A stretch of 64,000 nt of DNA from Ichthyophis bannanicus (Eukaryota > Chordata > Amphibia > Gymnophiona > Ichthyophiidae), in contig CM066048.1 of NCBI GenBank assembly GCA_033557465.1, forward strand, positions 14,360,305-14,424,304, in the 5' to 3' direction. A program made the translations under genes and the position numbers. This document shows, one piece after another, positions 44,262-55,448 of the stretch; position 1 is the stretch's first letter; each line of letters opens with the position of its first letter. The notes under the pieces are model-generated. The model was given only the letters and a program-made list of their open reading frames with translations, was not told the DNA's origin and searched no databases.

Positions 44262-45216
44262 TTGGTCCTACAGGATACATACACGCATATACCCATTCAT
44301 GTAGTGCACTGGAAATACCTGCGCTTCCAAGTTGGGGAGAAGCACTACCAATACAAGATCCTCCCTTTTGGCCTCTCCCCCGCGCCATTGGTATTCACTA
44401 AATGTGTTGCTGTTGCACCTCCACAAACAAGATATATGTATCTTCCCCTACCTCGACGACTGGCTGATCTCGGCCCCATCCTCACAGGCAGCTGTAGCAG
44501 CTGTTCAGCTAACCATCCAGCTCCTGTCATCTCTGGGCTTCTTAGTGAACCTTCAGAAGTCCCAACTAAGGCCCATGCAATGGCCGGAATTCATCGGAGC
44601 AGACATAGGCATTCCTCTTGCAACCCCAGAGGGACACCATCATCCGCCTCACCCGGAGCATTTCTTCGGTCCAAAAGACAACCGCTTGGCACCTGTTACG
44701 CCTCCTGGGCCACATGGCTGCATCCACACTGGTGCTGCCCCTGGCGAAGTTACAAATGCGCCACTTAGTGGCACCTGCACCCGCACTGGAGCCAGCATTT
44801 GCAGCCTCTATCCATGTCCATTCCCCTGGACAGGGCAGTCAAAGACTCTCTACTCTGGTGAACCTGTGCAGCAAACCTGGCGTAGGGCAGACCAGTCCAG
44901 CAACCCAACCACCAGCTATTCATCACCACCGACGCTTCCCAGTGGGATGGAGAGCTCACTGCCAAAAATTCTGCACACAAGGGGCTTGGGCGATGAGGAG
45001 CTATCACTCCACATTAACCTGCTGGAACTGAGAGAAATCAGATACACCCTTGGAGCCTTCCAGAACCTCATCACCGGCAAGACAGTCCTGATCCAGACAG
45101 ATAACCAGGTGACTATGTTCTACATCAACAAGCAAAGGGGAATGGGCTCATACTCCCTATGCAGGGAGGCCCTCCACCTATGGACCCTCGCCCTTTACAA
45201 GCAATGCCTTCTGTGA
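44262..45216 (+). pseudogene. DIRS RT and RNase H, two overlapping frames
   Basis: 44262-44768 carries the RT fingers (HWKYLRFQVGEKHYQYKILP). 44332-45216 carries FPYLDDWLISAPSSQAAVA and then IQTDNQVTMFYINKQRG. A frameshift lies between the LPFGLS and YLDD motifs. Confidence 0.75.
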
Positions 45217-46379
45217 GCCTCCTACCTCCTGGGAGTACAGAACAAGCTGGCAGACAGGCTCAGCTGCCAGCTGAGCCCTCACAAATGAACCCTGAATCCT
45301 CAGATGGTGGCCTCCCTCTTCCAGTGATGGGGGCAACTGCAGATCGATCTGTTTGCTACGGAGGAGAAGTACATCCTCTTTTGCTCGAAACACCCCTCCA
45401 TCCATAGCGTCGCCTCGGATGCCTTCGACATGTCGTGAGTGGAGTGGTCACTGATGCATTCCTTCCATCCCTTTCCCCTCATCTTCCTGACCATATGCAT
45501 CATTTCAGACAGGGCCCGGGCCATCTTCATCGCCCCACACTAGCCGAGGCAGATGTGGTTCCCCTACCTCCGCCGCCTGGCTCAGGAGCCCCCAGCATGC
45601 CTCCCACTGAGGATAGACCTCATCACCCAGGATGGCGGGGAAACCCTCCATCCCAATCTTCAGACCCTGTCTCTGATGGTGTAGAAATTGAAAGAATCAC
45701 CCTGTCTCCTCTCAACCTACCCTCCAAAGTGCAGCACATGGTTCTGGCAGCGAGGTGTCCTTTGACAAGAAAGTCGTATGGCCTGAAATGGCATCGCTTC
45801 AGTGCCTGGTGCTCATCCTGCCAGCTAAACCCCTTCTCCTGCCCGGTGCATCCTTCCTTAACCGGGGCCTTAACACAATCCATAATCTCTCTGCCATTGT
45901 GGCCTTCTACGGCCATGACGGCAGTGACTCCCTAGCCATGCACCTGTAGTCTCACGCTTCATGAAAGGACTGGCGAACCTCCTGCCATCCATCAGGGCAC
46001 CCATGCCTCACTGGGATCTCAATATTGGCCTTGATCAGCTCATGCAAGCGCCCCCTTCGAACCTTTGCAATCAGCAGATCTAAAATACACCTCTTGGAAG
46101 ACCCTATTCTTAATAACGGTCACATCCGCACAACATGAACTATAAACTTTAGTGGCACACCCCCCATACACACTTCTCGCCCAAGACCGGTCCACCCTCA
46201 GGACGCGCCCCTGGTTCGTTCCAAAGGTAGCATTTGCCTTCTACATCAACCAAACCATCGAGCTTCCCTGCTTCCACCCGGAGCCCCACTCCTCCCCTGA
46301 GTATCAGCAACTCCACACCCTGAATTGCATCAGGGTCCTAAGCAGCTACCTGCACCAGATTGTCCCCTTGTGATGAGGA

Positions 46380-46760
46380 ACTCAACTCTTCGTCTCCTAC
46401 GATCCCAATAAACCGGGCCACCTGGTTTCCAAGAGGACTTTTCCCTATAGCTCTCCGCCCTCATCGCCTACTGCCTGGAACAAGCACAAGCAGGAGCTCA
46501 AACCTCACCAAGAATAAAGGCACACCAACTCAGGGGACTAGCCACCACCATTGCCAGTCTGTGCTATCTTCTGGTGACTGACATCTGCAAAGTTGCCACG
46601 TGGTCCTCCCTCTGCAAATTTCAGAGGCACTACTGCCTTGACCTTGTAACATGGATGTTTACATCCTTTGGACAGGCAGTCCTAGCCACTGCAGAAATTG
46701 CAGAGCCGCAGGTTGCCTTGGTGGGGAGCTGCGCATATGGCGCTATGCACTTGATTTGAA
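46380..46760 (+). pseudogene. DIRS tyrosine recombinase C-terminal remnant
   Basis: Pieces correspond to the C-terminal catalytic region of DIRS recombinases (a histidine-containing segment near 46505, then TDICKVATWSSLCKFQRHY). I could not confirm all catalytic residues because of shifts. Confidence 0.6.
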
Positions 46761-47136
46761 CTTTTGAGGCAAGTAACAAGACTTACCTCGCTGTTAAGCA
46801 CAATGCACACTGTTATGCTGAGTACAGTTATCATCTGCAGTGTGTCACTTACACGGCACTGGTTTAAATTTTATTGTGGCTCCTTGTTGCATCTTACTGT
46901 CCTGCTGGGTTCTGCATGGCATCACTTACACTGCACTGTTGTTGTTACACTGTATTGCTGTTGTTGCTCCTTTTGCACTTTACTGCTGTCCTATGGGGCG
47001 CAACAAATGTTATGCACTATGAACCTGACACATGTCTTCCTTTGCTTGCCCAGAGCTTCGACCTCCCTTCTTCCACAGCGCTTCCCTGCTAGGGAGGCAC
47101 CAGGTGTGGCTGACTCATCCTGCTTGTCCTAGGAGA

Positions 47137-47450
47137 AAGCAAAGTTACTTACCTGTAAAAGGAGTCCTCTGTGGACAGCAGGATAAGTCAGTCACATTCT
47201 CCTGCCCCTAGAAGGGTCGGTTGTCCGACCCTGGTGCCTGCCTCCTAGCAGCAAAGACTCTGCTAGGGACATTCTGGCTAGTTGGGGCGGGCCAGTGGGT
47301 GGGAGCTGTTAGCTCATGCTCAGAAGGGCAAAGCCCTTCTCATCTATGGAGAGTACTTCCTTCTTGGCGCTGTCGGATGATGTCAACAGGTGTGGCTGAC
47401 TTATCATGCTGTCCACAGAGAACCTCTGTTACAGGTAAGTAACTTTGCTT
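47137..47450. repeat. Inverted repeat at the DIRS right end
   Basis: Arms about 47137-47196 (gcaaagttacttacctgtaa, later gtggacagcaggataagtca) and 47390-47450 (tgacttatcatgctgtccac, later acaggtaagtaactttgctt) are inverted copies. Confidence 0.75.
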
Positions 47451-47605
47451 TATAGCTGTAGGACATTTTTACTGAGATGTTGATGGTGGTCTTTTTTAAA
47501 GACTGAAGCTAGACTCCTTGCTCTGCTGCTCTATTTATGCATCGCAGATTGCAGCAAATTATTTTTTGCTGGTTTACTTTTCTTCTTTCTGTCTTTCCAT
47601 CACAG

Positions 47606-47869
47606 TGGCTTCGGAGAACAAGGCTATTCTGTCTTTCTATCCACCCTGGACCACAGTATTTGAAGGGGAAACGGTGACTCTAATGTGTGATGTACCAGAT
47701 TCTACTGAAGTACTATATACATGGTACAGAGATTCCATCATACTCACCCATGAGGAAAGGAAAAACAGGTATCCTATTCCAAGTGCAAAGACAAACGACA
47801 GCGGGGAATATAGCTGCGAGACATTCAGATCTGGCCGGAGTGATCCTGTTCGCCTGACTGTTTCTAATG
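47606..47869 (+). CDS. FCRL-like Ig exon D1
   Basis: 264 bp, flanked by TTTCCATCACAG and GTAAGTAAAG, phase 1 at both ends. Encodes an N-terminal FcR Ig domain: VASENKAILSFYPPWTTVFE (the PPW motif is typical of D1), GETVTLMC with the first cysteine, YTWYRD, and DSGEYSC with the second cysteine. No stop or shift. An in-frame ATG at 47518 belongs to intron read-through and is not the start. Confidence 0.85.
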
Positions 47870-48279
47870 GTAAGTAAAGCAGGACAAAGACCAGTTGCAG
47901 TGTGTAGTTGAAAGCAACTGGAAGTTCATAGAAATAGAAGGAGGAAATACAATAATATAAAAAGTTTCTCAGGGACATCTCAGTCAGCCACAAGGATGAC
48001 ATCAATAGTACACGGAGACAAATGACATGGGGCAGTATTAATGACTGGCATCCCTGAGTCCATGGAGAGAATGGACGTGAGAGAAACATATTTAGGAGAA
48101 CAGAATTAGGGATCTTCACCCTAAAAAATGTCAGAACTGGAGCAAAGTTGAGTTCAGCTGATTACAATTTTACATTCCACCTTCAGCTGTTATGATGAGA
48201 AGTAGGCTGATCAACCTGTTAAGCTGCAATGCAGACCCAGGATCTGAGCTGGATCCAGCTTTCCCTCATCCCTGGGTAA
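47870..48279 (+). other. Intron, no feature seen
   Basis: Non-repetitive by eye between exon D1 and the next SINE/tail cluster. Confidence 0.4.
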
Positions 48280-48705
48280 TGCTGCTTGGTTTATTTATTT
48301 AACTAGGCTTATATACCACTTTTCTACCAGTCAAACCGGTGTACATTCAGGTACTGTATATTTATTTATTTTATTTTATTTATTTAGTATACATTTGTAT
48401 ACCGCTACTTCCAGCGATCAGCAGCGGTTTGATTACAGATTGGAAATTGTCAAATCATAACAGGAAATTTTTGAGGTATAAACACATTGATTAGACAGGA
48501 AAGCACAGCACACAGAGAACTATTTTACAGGGAACATGGGCTATGGAGGGTTAAGTGGCTTGCCCAAGACCACAAGGAGCACCTGTGGGACTAGAAACCC
48601 CAGTCCTTCCGGCCCAAGGTTGCTGTCCTCCAGTGGGATTTGAACCCCCGACCTTCCGGCCTGAAGTACCTTGCCCCAACCACTAGGCCACTCCTCCCAC
48701 AAGGT
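48280..48705 (-). mobile_element. L2-type tail plus MIR-like SINE head
   Basis: (AAAT)n tails at 48290 and 48360-48390, an AACCGCTGCTG-type terminus at about 48425 and the SINE core and head at 48540-48705 (aagtggcttgcccaagacca; gtgggatttgaacccccgac). Confidence 0.65.
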
Positions 48706-48708
48706 ATA

Positions 48709-48924
48709 TACAAGGTGGCTCAAAAAAAGTGAGAATATCTTGTAAATTAAAAGCTTAAATAGTTTACTTATTTACCTTTTTTAGCTATATAACGTCTTTA
48801 TTTAGACAATTTCCGGTTGCCATCTTTGTTTTTTTAATTTGTCAATTGTTTACATCTGTCTTTTTGAATTTTTAAATAACTTATATGCTATGAGATGTTC
48901 TCACTTTTTTTGGGCCACCCTGTA
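48709..48924. mobile_element. Mariner-like MITE
   Basis: Terminal inverted repeats of 27 bp with two mismatches: TACAAGGTGGCTCAAAAAAA at the left, and at the right a complement beginning TACAGGGTGGCCCAAAAAAA. TA ends fit Tc1/mariner. About 216 bp, no transposase. Confidence 0.7.
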
Positions 48925-48959
48925 CATAATTTTCCTTTGTCCACAGGGCTCTCAATCTA

Positions 48960-49135
48960 TGTTTTTGTATCTGAGGCAACAGAGGGTTAAGTGACTTGCC
49001 CAAGGCCACAAAGAGCACCTGTGGGACTAGGAACCCCAGTCCTTCCAGCCCAAGGTTGCTGTCCTCTAGCAGGATTCAAACCCCTGGCCCTCCAGCCCAA
49101 GGTAACTTGCCCCACCCACTAGGCCACTCCTTGCC
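48960..49135 (-). mobile_element. MIR-like SINE head
   Basis: agtgacttgcccaaggccac and the tRNA-like flanks repeat those of 48540-48705. Confidence 0.6.
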
Positions 49136-49384
49136 ATTGATGCATCTGAATATGCCGAGCCGCGCGAGACAGTGATGGTGAAGAGGGACCATTGTTGAAC
49201 TCCTGCTTGCTCCACACTGACTCACTGTTCATTTGGGTTGGGAGGGGTGAAGGAGAGAGCTGCAGCTAGCAGAAAATCTGTGATAGGGAACTTCACCTCA
49301 TTCTGCATAAAGGAAATATACAAAATGTCTCCCAATTCCCCTCTGAACAGCTGCTAATGTGACCATGGAAATCCACACATTGAT

Positions 49385-49668
49385 TGCCAAACATAGAAAC
49401 ATCATTGCAGATAAAGACCATATGGCTTATCTAGTCTACCTTTCCATACCAACTACTAAGCTTAGAGTCCCTTTTATCCTTTAAAGATCCTCTGTGTTTG
49501 TCCCATGCTTTCTTGAATTCAGATGCAGTCTTTGTCTCTACTTCCTCCATGGGGAGACTATTCCATGCATCTACCACTCCCCATAAAGAATTATTTCTGC
49601 AGATTACTCAAGAGTCTATCCCCTTTCACCTTCATGCTATGCTTCCTTGTTTTAGAGCTTTCTTAGAT
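49385..49668 (-). mobile_element. CR1-C 3' fragment
   Basis: CR1 terminus (catagaaacatcattgcaga) and C-terminal coding tail (VDAW and MEEV-like text) on the minus strand. Confidence 0.72.
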
Positions 49669-49669
49669 A

Positions 49670-50419
49670 AAAACATAGAAACATGTCAGCAGAAAAAGAC
49701 CATATGGCCTACCTAGTCTGCCCTTCCATATCAAATACTATAGTCCCTTTATTTTCCCTTAGAGTTCTTCTGTCCCATGCTTTCTTGATTTCCGATACTG
49801 TCCTTGTCTCTACTACCTCCACTGGTAGACTATTCCACGCATCTACCACTCTTTCTGTAAAGAAATATTTCTGTATATTTCTCCCGAGTCTATCTCCTTT
49901 CATCCTCATCCTATGTCTCCTCATACTTGCTTTTACTCGAAAGAGACTCTCCTCTTGTGCATTTATGACATGGAGGTATTTCAATGTCTGTATCCTATCT
50001 CCGCTATTCTGCTTTTCCTCTAATGTATAGATATTATGATCTTTAAGTCTGTCCCCATATGCTTTATAACAAAGACCACTAACCATTTTAGTAGCCACCC
50101 TCTACACTGACTCCATCCTGGTTATATCTTTTGAAGGTGCGGTTTCCAGAATTGCACACAATACGCCAAATAAGGTCGCAGAAGAGACTTATATAGAGGC
50201 ACTATCATCTCCTTTTCCTGCTGGCCATTCCTCTCCCTATACACCCAAGCATCCTTCTGGCTTTTACCATCACCTTTACTACCTGTTTAGCCACTTTAAG
50301 ATCATCAGAAACAATCATGACCAGATCCCGCTCTTCTTTCGTGGACAGAAGTAGTTCGCCCCCTACACTCTACCACTCCTTTGGATTTTTGCAGACCAGA
50401 TGCATGACTCTGCATTTCT
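49670..50419 (-). mobile_element. CR1-C fragment, second copy
   Basis: Open piece 49709-50098 (RVVDAWNSLPVEVVETRTVS). The sequence continues through the RT thumb region to about 50419. Confidence 0.78.
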
Positions 50420-50822
50420 TATTTATTTATTTGTTACACTTTTCTATACTGCCCCTTCCAGAGATCAGGGGTGGTTTACAGATAACCAAACATGTTACAT
50501 ATAACAGGTAAATGAACTTTTTACATGGTAATTTAACAGGCGAACAGCTTAATATGAACTATATACATATTAACTATGTACAGGGGTTAAATGGGCTTGT
50601 GTGAGTATGATATGGTGCTGTGTGTGGTTTGTATGTGTGTTAGATTGCTTGTGCATTTGAGTTAGTGTAGTCGTTTCCATAGTGTGCAATGAAGAGGTGT
50701 GTGTTGAGCTCTCTTCTAAACACCTGGAAGTCTTTGACTGAGCGGATTGATAGTGATAGGACGTTCCAGAGTCTAGGGAAAGTAAAAGTGAAGGCTCTGG
50801 AGCTTGTGGTCTGTTTCATTGA
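50420..50822 (-). mobile_element. L2-type 3' fragment
   Basis: (AAAT)n tail at 50424-50436, then cagggatgtggt-type terminus (atcaggggtggtttacag), then a decayed C-terminal coding tail on the minus strand. Confidence 0.6.
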
Positions 50823-51164
50823 AAGATGCTCTCCTTTAGTGCATTTATGCCATGGAGGTATTTAAATGTCTCTATCATATCTTTCCACCTCGCCTTTCCT
50901 TCAGAGTATATATATTGAGATCTTTAAGTCTATCCCCATATGCCTTATGATGAAGTCTACTGCCCAGTTTAGTAGCCACCCTCTCCACCGACTTCATCCT
51001 GTTTGTATCCTTTTGAAGGTGTCTCCAAAATTGCTTATAATACTCCCAATGAAGATTCGCCAAAGACATACAGAGGTGCTATCACCTCCTTCTTCCTTTG
51101 GTCATTGCTCTCCCTATGCACCCAAGCATCCTTCTGGCTTTCACAATCACCTTATCTTCACTCT
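50823..51164 (-). mobile_element. CR1-C fragment, third copy
   Basis: Repeats the region around 11160-11500 (tttaaatgtctctatcatat). It therefore covers sequence already present in the 49670-50419 copy and is a separate insertion. Confidence 0.7.
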
Positions 51165-51958
51165 CTTTCAATGATCACATCACCCAAATCATCCAGTGCT
51201 CATTTTTCTTTCTTTGTCATATCAGAGCAGTATGTTCCCTTCTGACCACTCCTGCCTTAACCGCTCTTGTTGTCTCTCTCATTCTGTATTGTAATGTAGC
51301 TCTTACTGGCCTCCCTCAATACTCTTTAAAGCATCTTCAACTTATTCAGCACACTGCGGCTAGATTAATTTTTCACGCATCCAGATTTGATCACATCACC
51401 CCTCTCCTCATCCATTTACACTGGCTTCCTGTTACCATCCCGTATTCATTACAAGATTCTCATCCAGGCCCATAAAACATTTAATACTGGATCTCCAGAT
51501 TACTTAGCATCCTACCTTATTCCGCTTGCCCCACAACGCTCTCTCTGTGCAATTCATATGAACTGTCTTCTCTTGCCCTCTCCCTCTCTGTCCCATCTTC
51601 AATCTACTCGCCATTCAGCATTTTATTTCCTCAGACCCTCCCTTTGGAATAATCTTCCTCCACATCTCTGGTTAGTCTTCTTTTACAAAGTTCAAAGCCC
51701 AACTTAAAACCCACCTTTTCTGCAGTTTTTGACCTCCCACTGGACTCCCTCAGTTGACTCCCTTGTTTCCTACCTGCCCTCCTCCTCCTCTCTCACCACC
51801 CTCTTCCAGCCCTGCCTTGTCACGTCTCATTTTCCCGTCCGTCCTATACATACTGGTGGTGTTTTCATTTTCTGCTTCAGTTTTTATTGTATTCTATTGT
51901 AAACCGCTTTGCTGTACCCACATTAAGTGGTATATCAAATCTTAAATAAATGAAATGA
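51165..51958 (+). mobile_element. L2-clade LINE 3' fragment
   Basis: Encodes LQLIQHTAARLIFHASRFDH and ITPLLIHLHWLPV, then the C-terminus in shifted frames. The tail reads attgtaaaccgctttgctgt, then AAATAAATGAAATGAAA. Confidence 0.75.
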
Positions 51959-52458
51959 AATCTACCTGTCTAGTCACCTTTTCCCATTGCTCCAGATATC
52001 CAAATTCCCACCTGCATCTCTCCTCATCTCTAGCACCCTTTACTCAGCCCCACTAGGAGCGAGGTGGTGGGAGCTCATCCACATGTCTCTCCTCTGGCTT
52101 TTCAAAATCTCACAAGCCCCGGGATTGCTTGTCTGCACTGTCTAAGAGCATGATCGCAGAGTCGTCACTGTTAAGAACACATTTGCTACAGCTGTGTCTG
52201 CGCCTGGGGACTGCAGGAGACACTAAATTTCCCTTGGCTGGCCCTGGTGTGAAAATTCTGTTTTGTGATTCTCTCATTGCCTTTGATTAAACCCTAGTCT
52301 GAAAGGCTTCTGGGAACCACTTTGGACATACAAAGTTTTGAGTATATATGTTTTCCAAATAAATAATGTCTCTATGCAAAAAAGCTTAGCAAATCAGAAC
52401 TGTGCACTACTTAGAGCTTTCTAAGTCCATGGCACTAGAGAGAGGAAATGCTTTAGTG
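51959..52458 (+). other. Intron, no feature seen
   Basis: No repeat or coding signal that I can name. Confidence 0.35.
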
Positions 52459-52605
52459 CAGGGCTTCCCAAACCTGTCCAGGTGACCCCAAAGCCAGTCA
52501 GAATTTCAGGATATCCACGATATTAGAAAACAAACTTATGCAAATGTATCCATGCATATTCATTGTGGATATCCTGAAATCCCAGGACAGGTTTGCGAAG
52601 TCATG
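52459..52605. mobile_element. hAT-like MITE
   Basis: Starts CAGGGCTTCCCAAACCTGTC. The right end is the inverted GGACAGGTTTGCGAAGTCATG-type terminus. Inner arms are AATTTCAGGATATCCAC and GTGGATATCCTGAAAT. Flanks CTTTAGTG and CTTTAGAA match at 6 of 8 positions. Confidence 0.65.
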
Positions 52606-52722
52606 CTTTAGAAAGCTCGGCTCTGATAATGCGATGACCTTCAGCAGGTGTGTACAGGTAACCTGTGACAGGGCCGGCATGTCCTCTGGTGCTTGCTCAC
52701 TGTCCTCTCCCTTCTCTTGCAG

Positions 52723-52986
52723 ACTGGGTGATCCTTCAGACCCCGTCTTTTCCAGTGTTTGAAGGGGAAACGCTGCATCTCCAGTGCCTTGGCTGGGAGG
52801 GATACTCTGTGTCCAATGTTAGATTTTACAAGGATGACCAACGGTTCAGGAGAAACCAGGACCGGCAGACTTTGTCTGTTCCACACGTGACGGTGACTGG
52901 TGACAGCGGCACATATACATGCGAGATGAAGTTGGGCTCATTAGCATATAATTATAAATCAGCTGCGGTGCACATGTCTGTGAGAG
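52723..52986 (+). CDS. FCRL-like Ig exon D2
   Basis: 264 bp between CCCTTCTCTTGCAG and GTAAAACTTC, phase 1 at both ends. Encodes DWVILQTPSFPVFEGETLHL, the first cysteine in LQCLGWEG, RFYKDD and the second in DSGTYTC. The opening DW(L/V)ILQ and the CxGWxG motif are typical of the second FcR domain. Intact. Confidence 0.87.
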
Positions 52987-54139
52987 GTAAAACTTCAGTT
53001 TTTCTGTTTCTCCCAATAGTTAACACCAGTAAGGTGCAAAGTCCCATTTTACATGGCACGTTGAGACCGGCAGCTGAGGCACTGAGGTGGAGGTGTGTTC
53101 AATTCCAGCAGTATTTTACAAAAGGAACTGCTGAACACGGAGCCTTTTAGAACCTACATCTAAGAGGTGCAGGTCTGGCGTAGATCTACCGCCATTTTGC
53201 AAACCTATGTTAAGAGCTACCCATGGGTTACTGAGGCTGCGGTTTGTGCTAGTTTTCATTTTGGAAGAGGAAATAAACAATGGGGGGTTAAGGAGATTAG
53301 CTCCCTTTAATCTTTTGTGCAAAGCCCTGGCTGAAGCAACCCCTTTGTAAAAATCTATCTGCACCTCAGAGCAAGTGCAGATCTCAGCGTGGACATTTTT
53401 AGATGTATACATGGATTCCCTGTGTAAAATGAATACATGTATAGATTTCTGAACCAACCAAGCCACTCCAAAACCAAGTCCCCTTCAGGCCTCTTGAAAT
53501 CTTTACGTATAAAGAGTAGCTTTCTGAAATTGCATTTATGCGCTCATTCCAATCTTCATATGCAATGGCGCTATTTACATTCAAGGAGCTTCTAAAATAA
53601 CCCCCACAGGGCTGCATACTGGTCGACATTCAGTCCGCCTGGCTGGTTTTCATCTAGCCAATCCCACTGATGGCACACGTTCCCAACACCAGCAGTGGAA
53701 AGACCAGTTTTGGAACAGCTTCTTTGATTGCTCATTGGCTGTGTTAGAGAATGCATAGTCGGTGGGCAGAAGGACTAGAGCACTACAGCCCAGATCAGAG
53801 GCAGGAGGTAGTGGGCATCAGCACTGACTTTCTGCCCGCTCACTGGCCTGGAACCATTTTGAACTGTGCTAAATAGCTTCCTTTTCCCCAGTGGAAGGTG
53901 GAGGTACCGTCCTCGATTGCACATCAGACAAACCATAGCCAGGTTCTGGAGATCCTCAGCTAAGCTCAGAGGCTTGATTTAAAGCTACCTAGTAGTAATT
54001 TATAGTGAGACCCAAAATCTTATCCTTCTACACTGATGCCTTTTGTATGTAAGTCAGGTTAACTTTCAAATTCTTGAAGAATTTCATTATGGTGTTCCAC
54101 ATCTTAAGTTCTCTTTTTCAGTTTATGCAGCGTGTTACC
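52987..54139 (+). other. Intron, no feature seen
   Basis: About 1.15 kb without recognised repeats. Short open frames have no family support. Confidence 0.4.
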
Positions 54140-54325
54140 TTAGCTCACAGCCCTGCCCGCTCACCGTTAACCCCGGATATTCAATGCCAAACCAACAGCA
54201 TTGACTATCTGGTTTGGGTGTCCTGGGTAAACCGCCACATAGCTTAACCGGGTAGCAGCGATATTGGACCGCTACCCGGTTAGCATCCATGGCTAAGACG
54301 AGGCGAGTGAGAGAATATCTATAAA
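54140..54325. repeat. GATATTCA / CCGGGTAGC repeat
   Basis: Shares ggatattcaatgcc, gcagcgatatt and accgggtagc-type words with 28680-28930. Probably a MITE remnant; ends not defined. Confidence 0.4.
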
Positions 54326-55448
54326 TTAGATTAAAGTTCCTAGATGACATAAATGACTGCTTCTTGGAGCAGTTGGTTCATGAACCGACCAGAGGGGAAG
54401 CCATATTAGACCTAGTCCTTAGTGGAACACCAGATCTGGTACAAGAGATAAGGGTGTTGGGGCCACTTGGCAACAGTGATCATAGCATGATCACCTTTGA
54501 TTTAATTAGTGGAAGAGGGATAGTAAGGAAATCCACAGTACTACCTTTTAACTTTCGAAAGTGAGACTATGGTAAAATGAGGAAAATAGTTAAGAAAAAA
54601 CTAAAAGGAGCAGTTGCAAAGGTTAAAGACTTACATCAAGCTTGGGTGTTGTTGAAAAATACTATCTTGGAAGCCCAGACCAGCTGTATTCCACGGTTTA
54701 AGAAAAGTGGAAGGAAGTCCAAAAAACTGCCAGCATGGTTTAAAGGTGAGGTCAGAGAGGCTGTTGTTGCCAAAAAAGCATCTTTCAGGAAACGGAAAAA
54801 AGAGCCAAACGACAAAACCTGGAAACAGCACAAGCACTGGCAAGTCAAATGCAAGGCATTGATAAAGCAGGCAAAGGGAGAATTTGAGAAGAAGCTTGCT
54901 GTGTAAGCAAAAACGCGAAATAAAGATTTTTTCAAGTACATTTGTAGCAAAAAACCTGTGAGAGAGTCAGTTGGTCCATTAGATGATAGAGGAGTTAAAG
55001 TGGCACTAAGAGGCGACAAGGCGATAGCGGAGAGACTGAATGAATTCTTTGCTTCGGTCTTTACTGAGGAAGATGTAGGGATGCTACCCATGACTGAAGT
55101 GGTATTTAAAGGTGCGGAAGAATTGAAGGAAATATCGATACATCGGGAAGATGTATTACAACTATTAGATAAACTGAAGAGTAGCAAATCACCTGGGCCA
55201 GATGGCATACATCCAAGGGTGTTGAAAGAACTGAAATATGAGATTGCAGACCTGCTATTAGTAATCTGTGAACTATCATTAAAATCATCTCTAATACCTG
55301 AAGACTGGAGGATCGCCAATGTAACACCAATTTTTAAAAAGGGTTCCAGGGGTGATCCAGGAAACTACAGACCGGTGAGCCTGACGTCAGTACCGGGAAA
55401 AATGGTAGAAACCATCATAAAGAATAAAATTACTCAGCATGTAGATAG
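54326..55448 (+). mobile_element. CR1-A copy 3, part 1 (target of element 2)
   Basis: 5'-truncated CR1-A starting in the end of the endonuclease (LDLVLSGTPDLVQEIRVLG), then the linker and RT fingers (KSSKSPGPDGIHPRVLKELK; YRPVSLTSVPGKMVETIIKN). LTR element 2 interrupts it at 55449 and it resumes at 61687. Confidence 0.9.
54577..55448 (+). pseudogene. CR1-A copy 3 ORF2, N-terminal RT part
   Basis: Two open pieces (54577-54906 and 54958-55448) separated by a TAA at 54904-54906. Together with 61733-62248 this is the most readable RT of family A here. Confidence 0.8.

Larger units (their letters stand above)
43547..47450 (+). mobile_element. DIRS-like tyrosine-recombinase retrotransposon (decayed)
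   Basis: In order: N-terminal pol region (FLQAWEYITTDKWILQFIRE, about 43690); MIR-like SINE insertion (44012-44241); RT (YQYKILPFGLSPAPLVFTK and YLDD at 44449-44460); RNase H-like part (LLELREIRYTLGAFQ, VLIQTDN, about 45015-45110); a long degenerate stretch; and a tyrosine-recombinase end (CYLLVTDICKVATWSSLCKF, about 46570-46640). Inverted repeats at 47137-47450 fit DIRS terminal structure. Many frame breaks. DIRS elements integrate with a recombinase rather than an integrase. Confidence 0.82.

Noticed and set aside
44345..46581. Several 60 to 170-codon ORFs as host genes
   Set aside because: They are fragments or shadows of the decayed DIRS element.
47518..47605. Met at 47518 with a hydrophobic stretch as a signal peptide for Ig D1
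   Set aside because: A good splice acceptor at 47605 and matching phase-1 boundaries show that D1 begins at 47606; the hydrophobic text is intron read-through.
53116..53629. Minus-strand ORFs at 53.1-53.6 kb as exons
   Set aside because: No splice sites, domain or codon pattern support; ordinary intron by eye.
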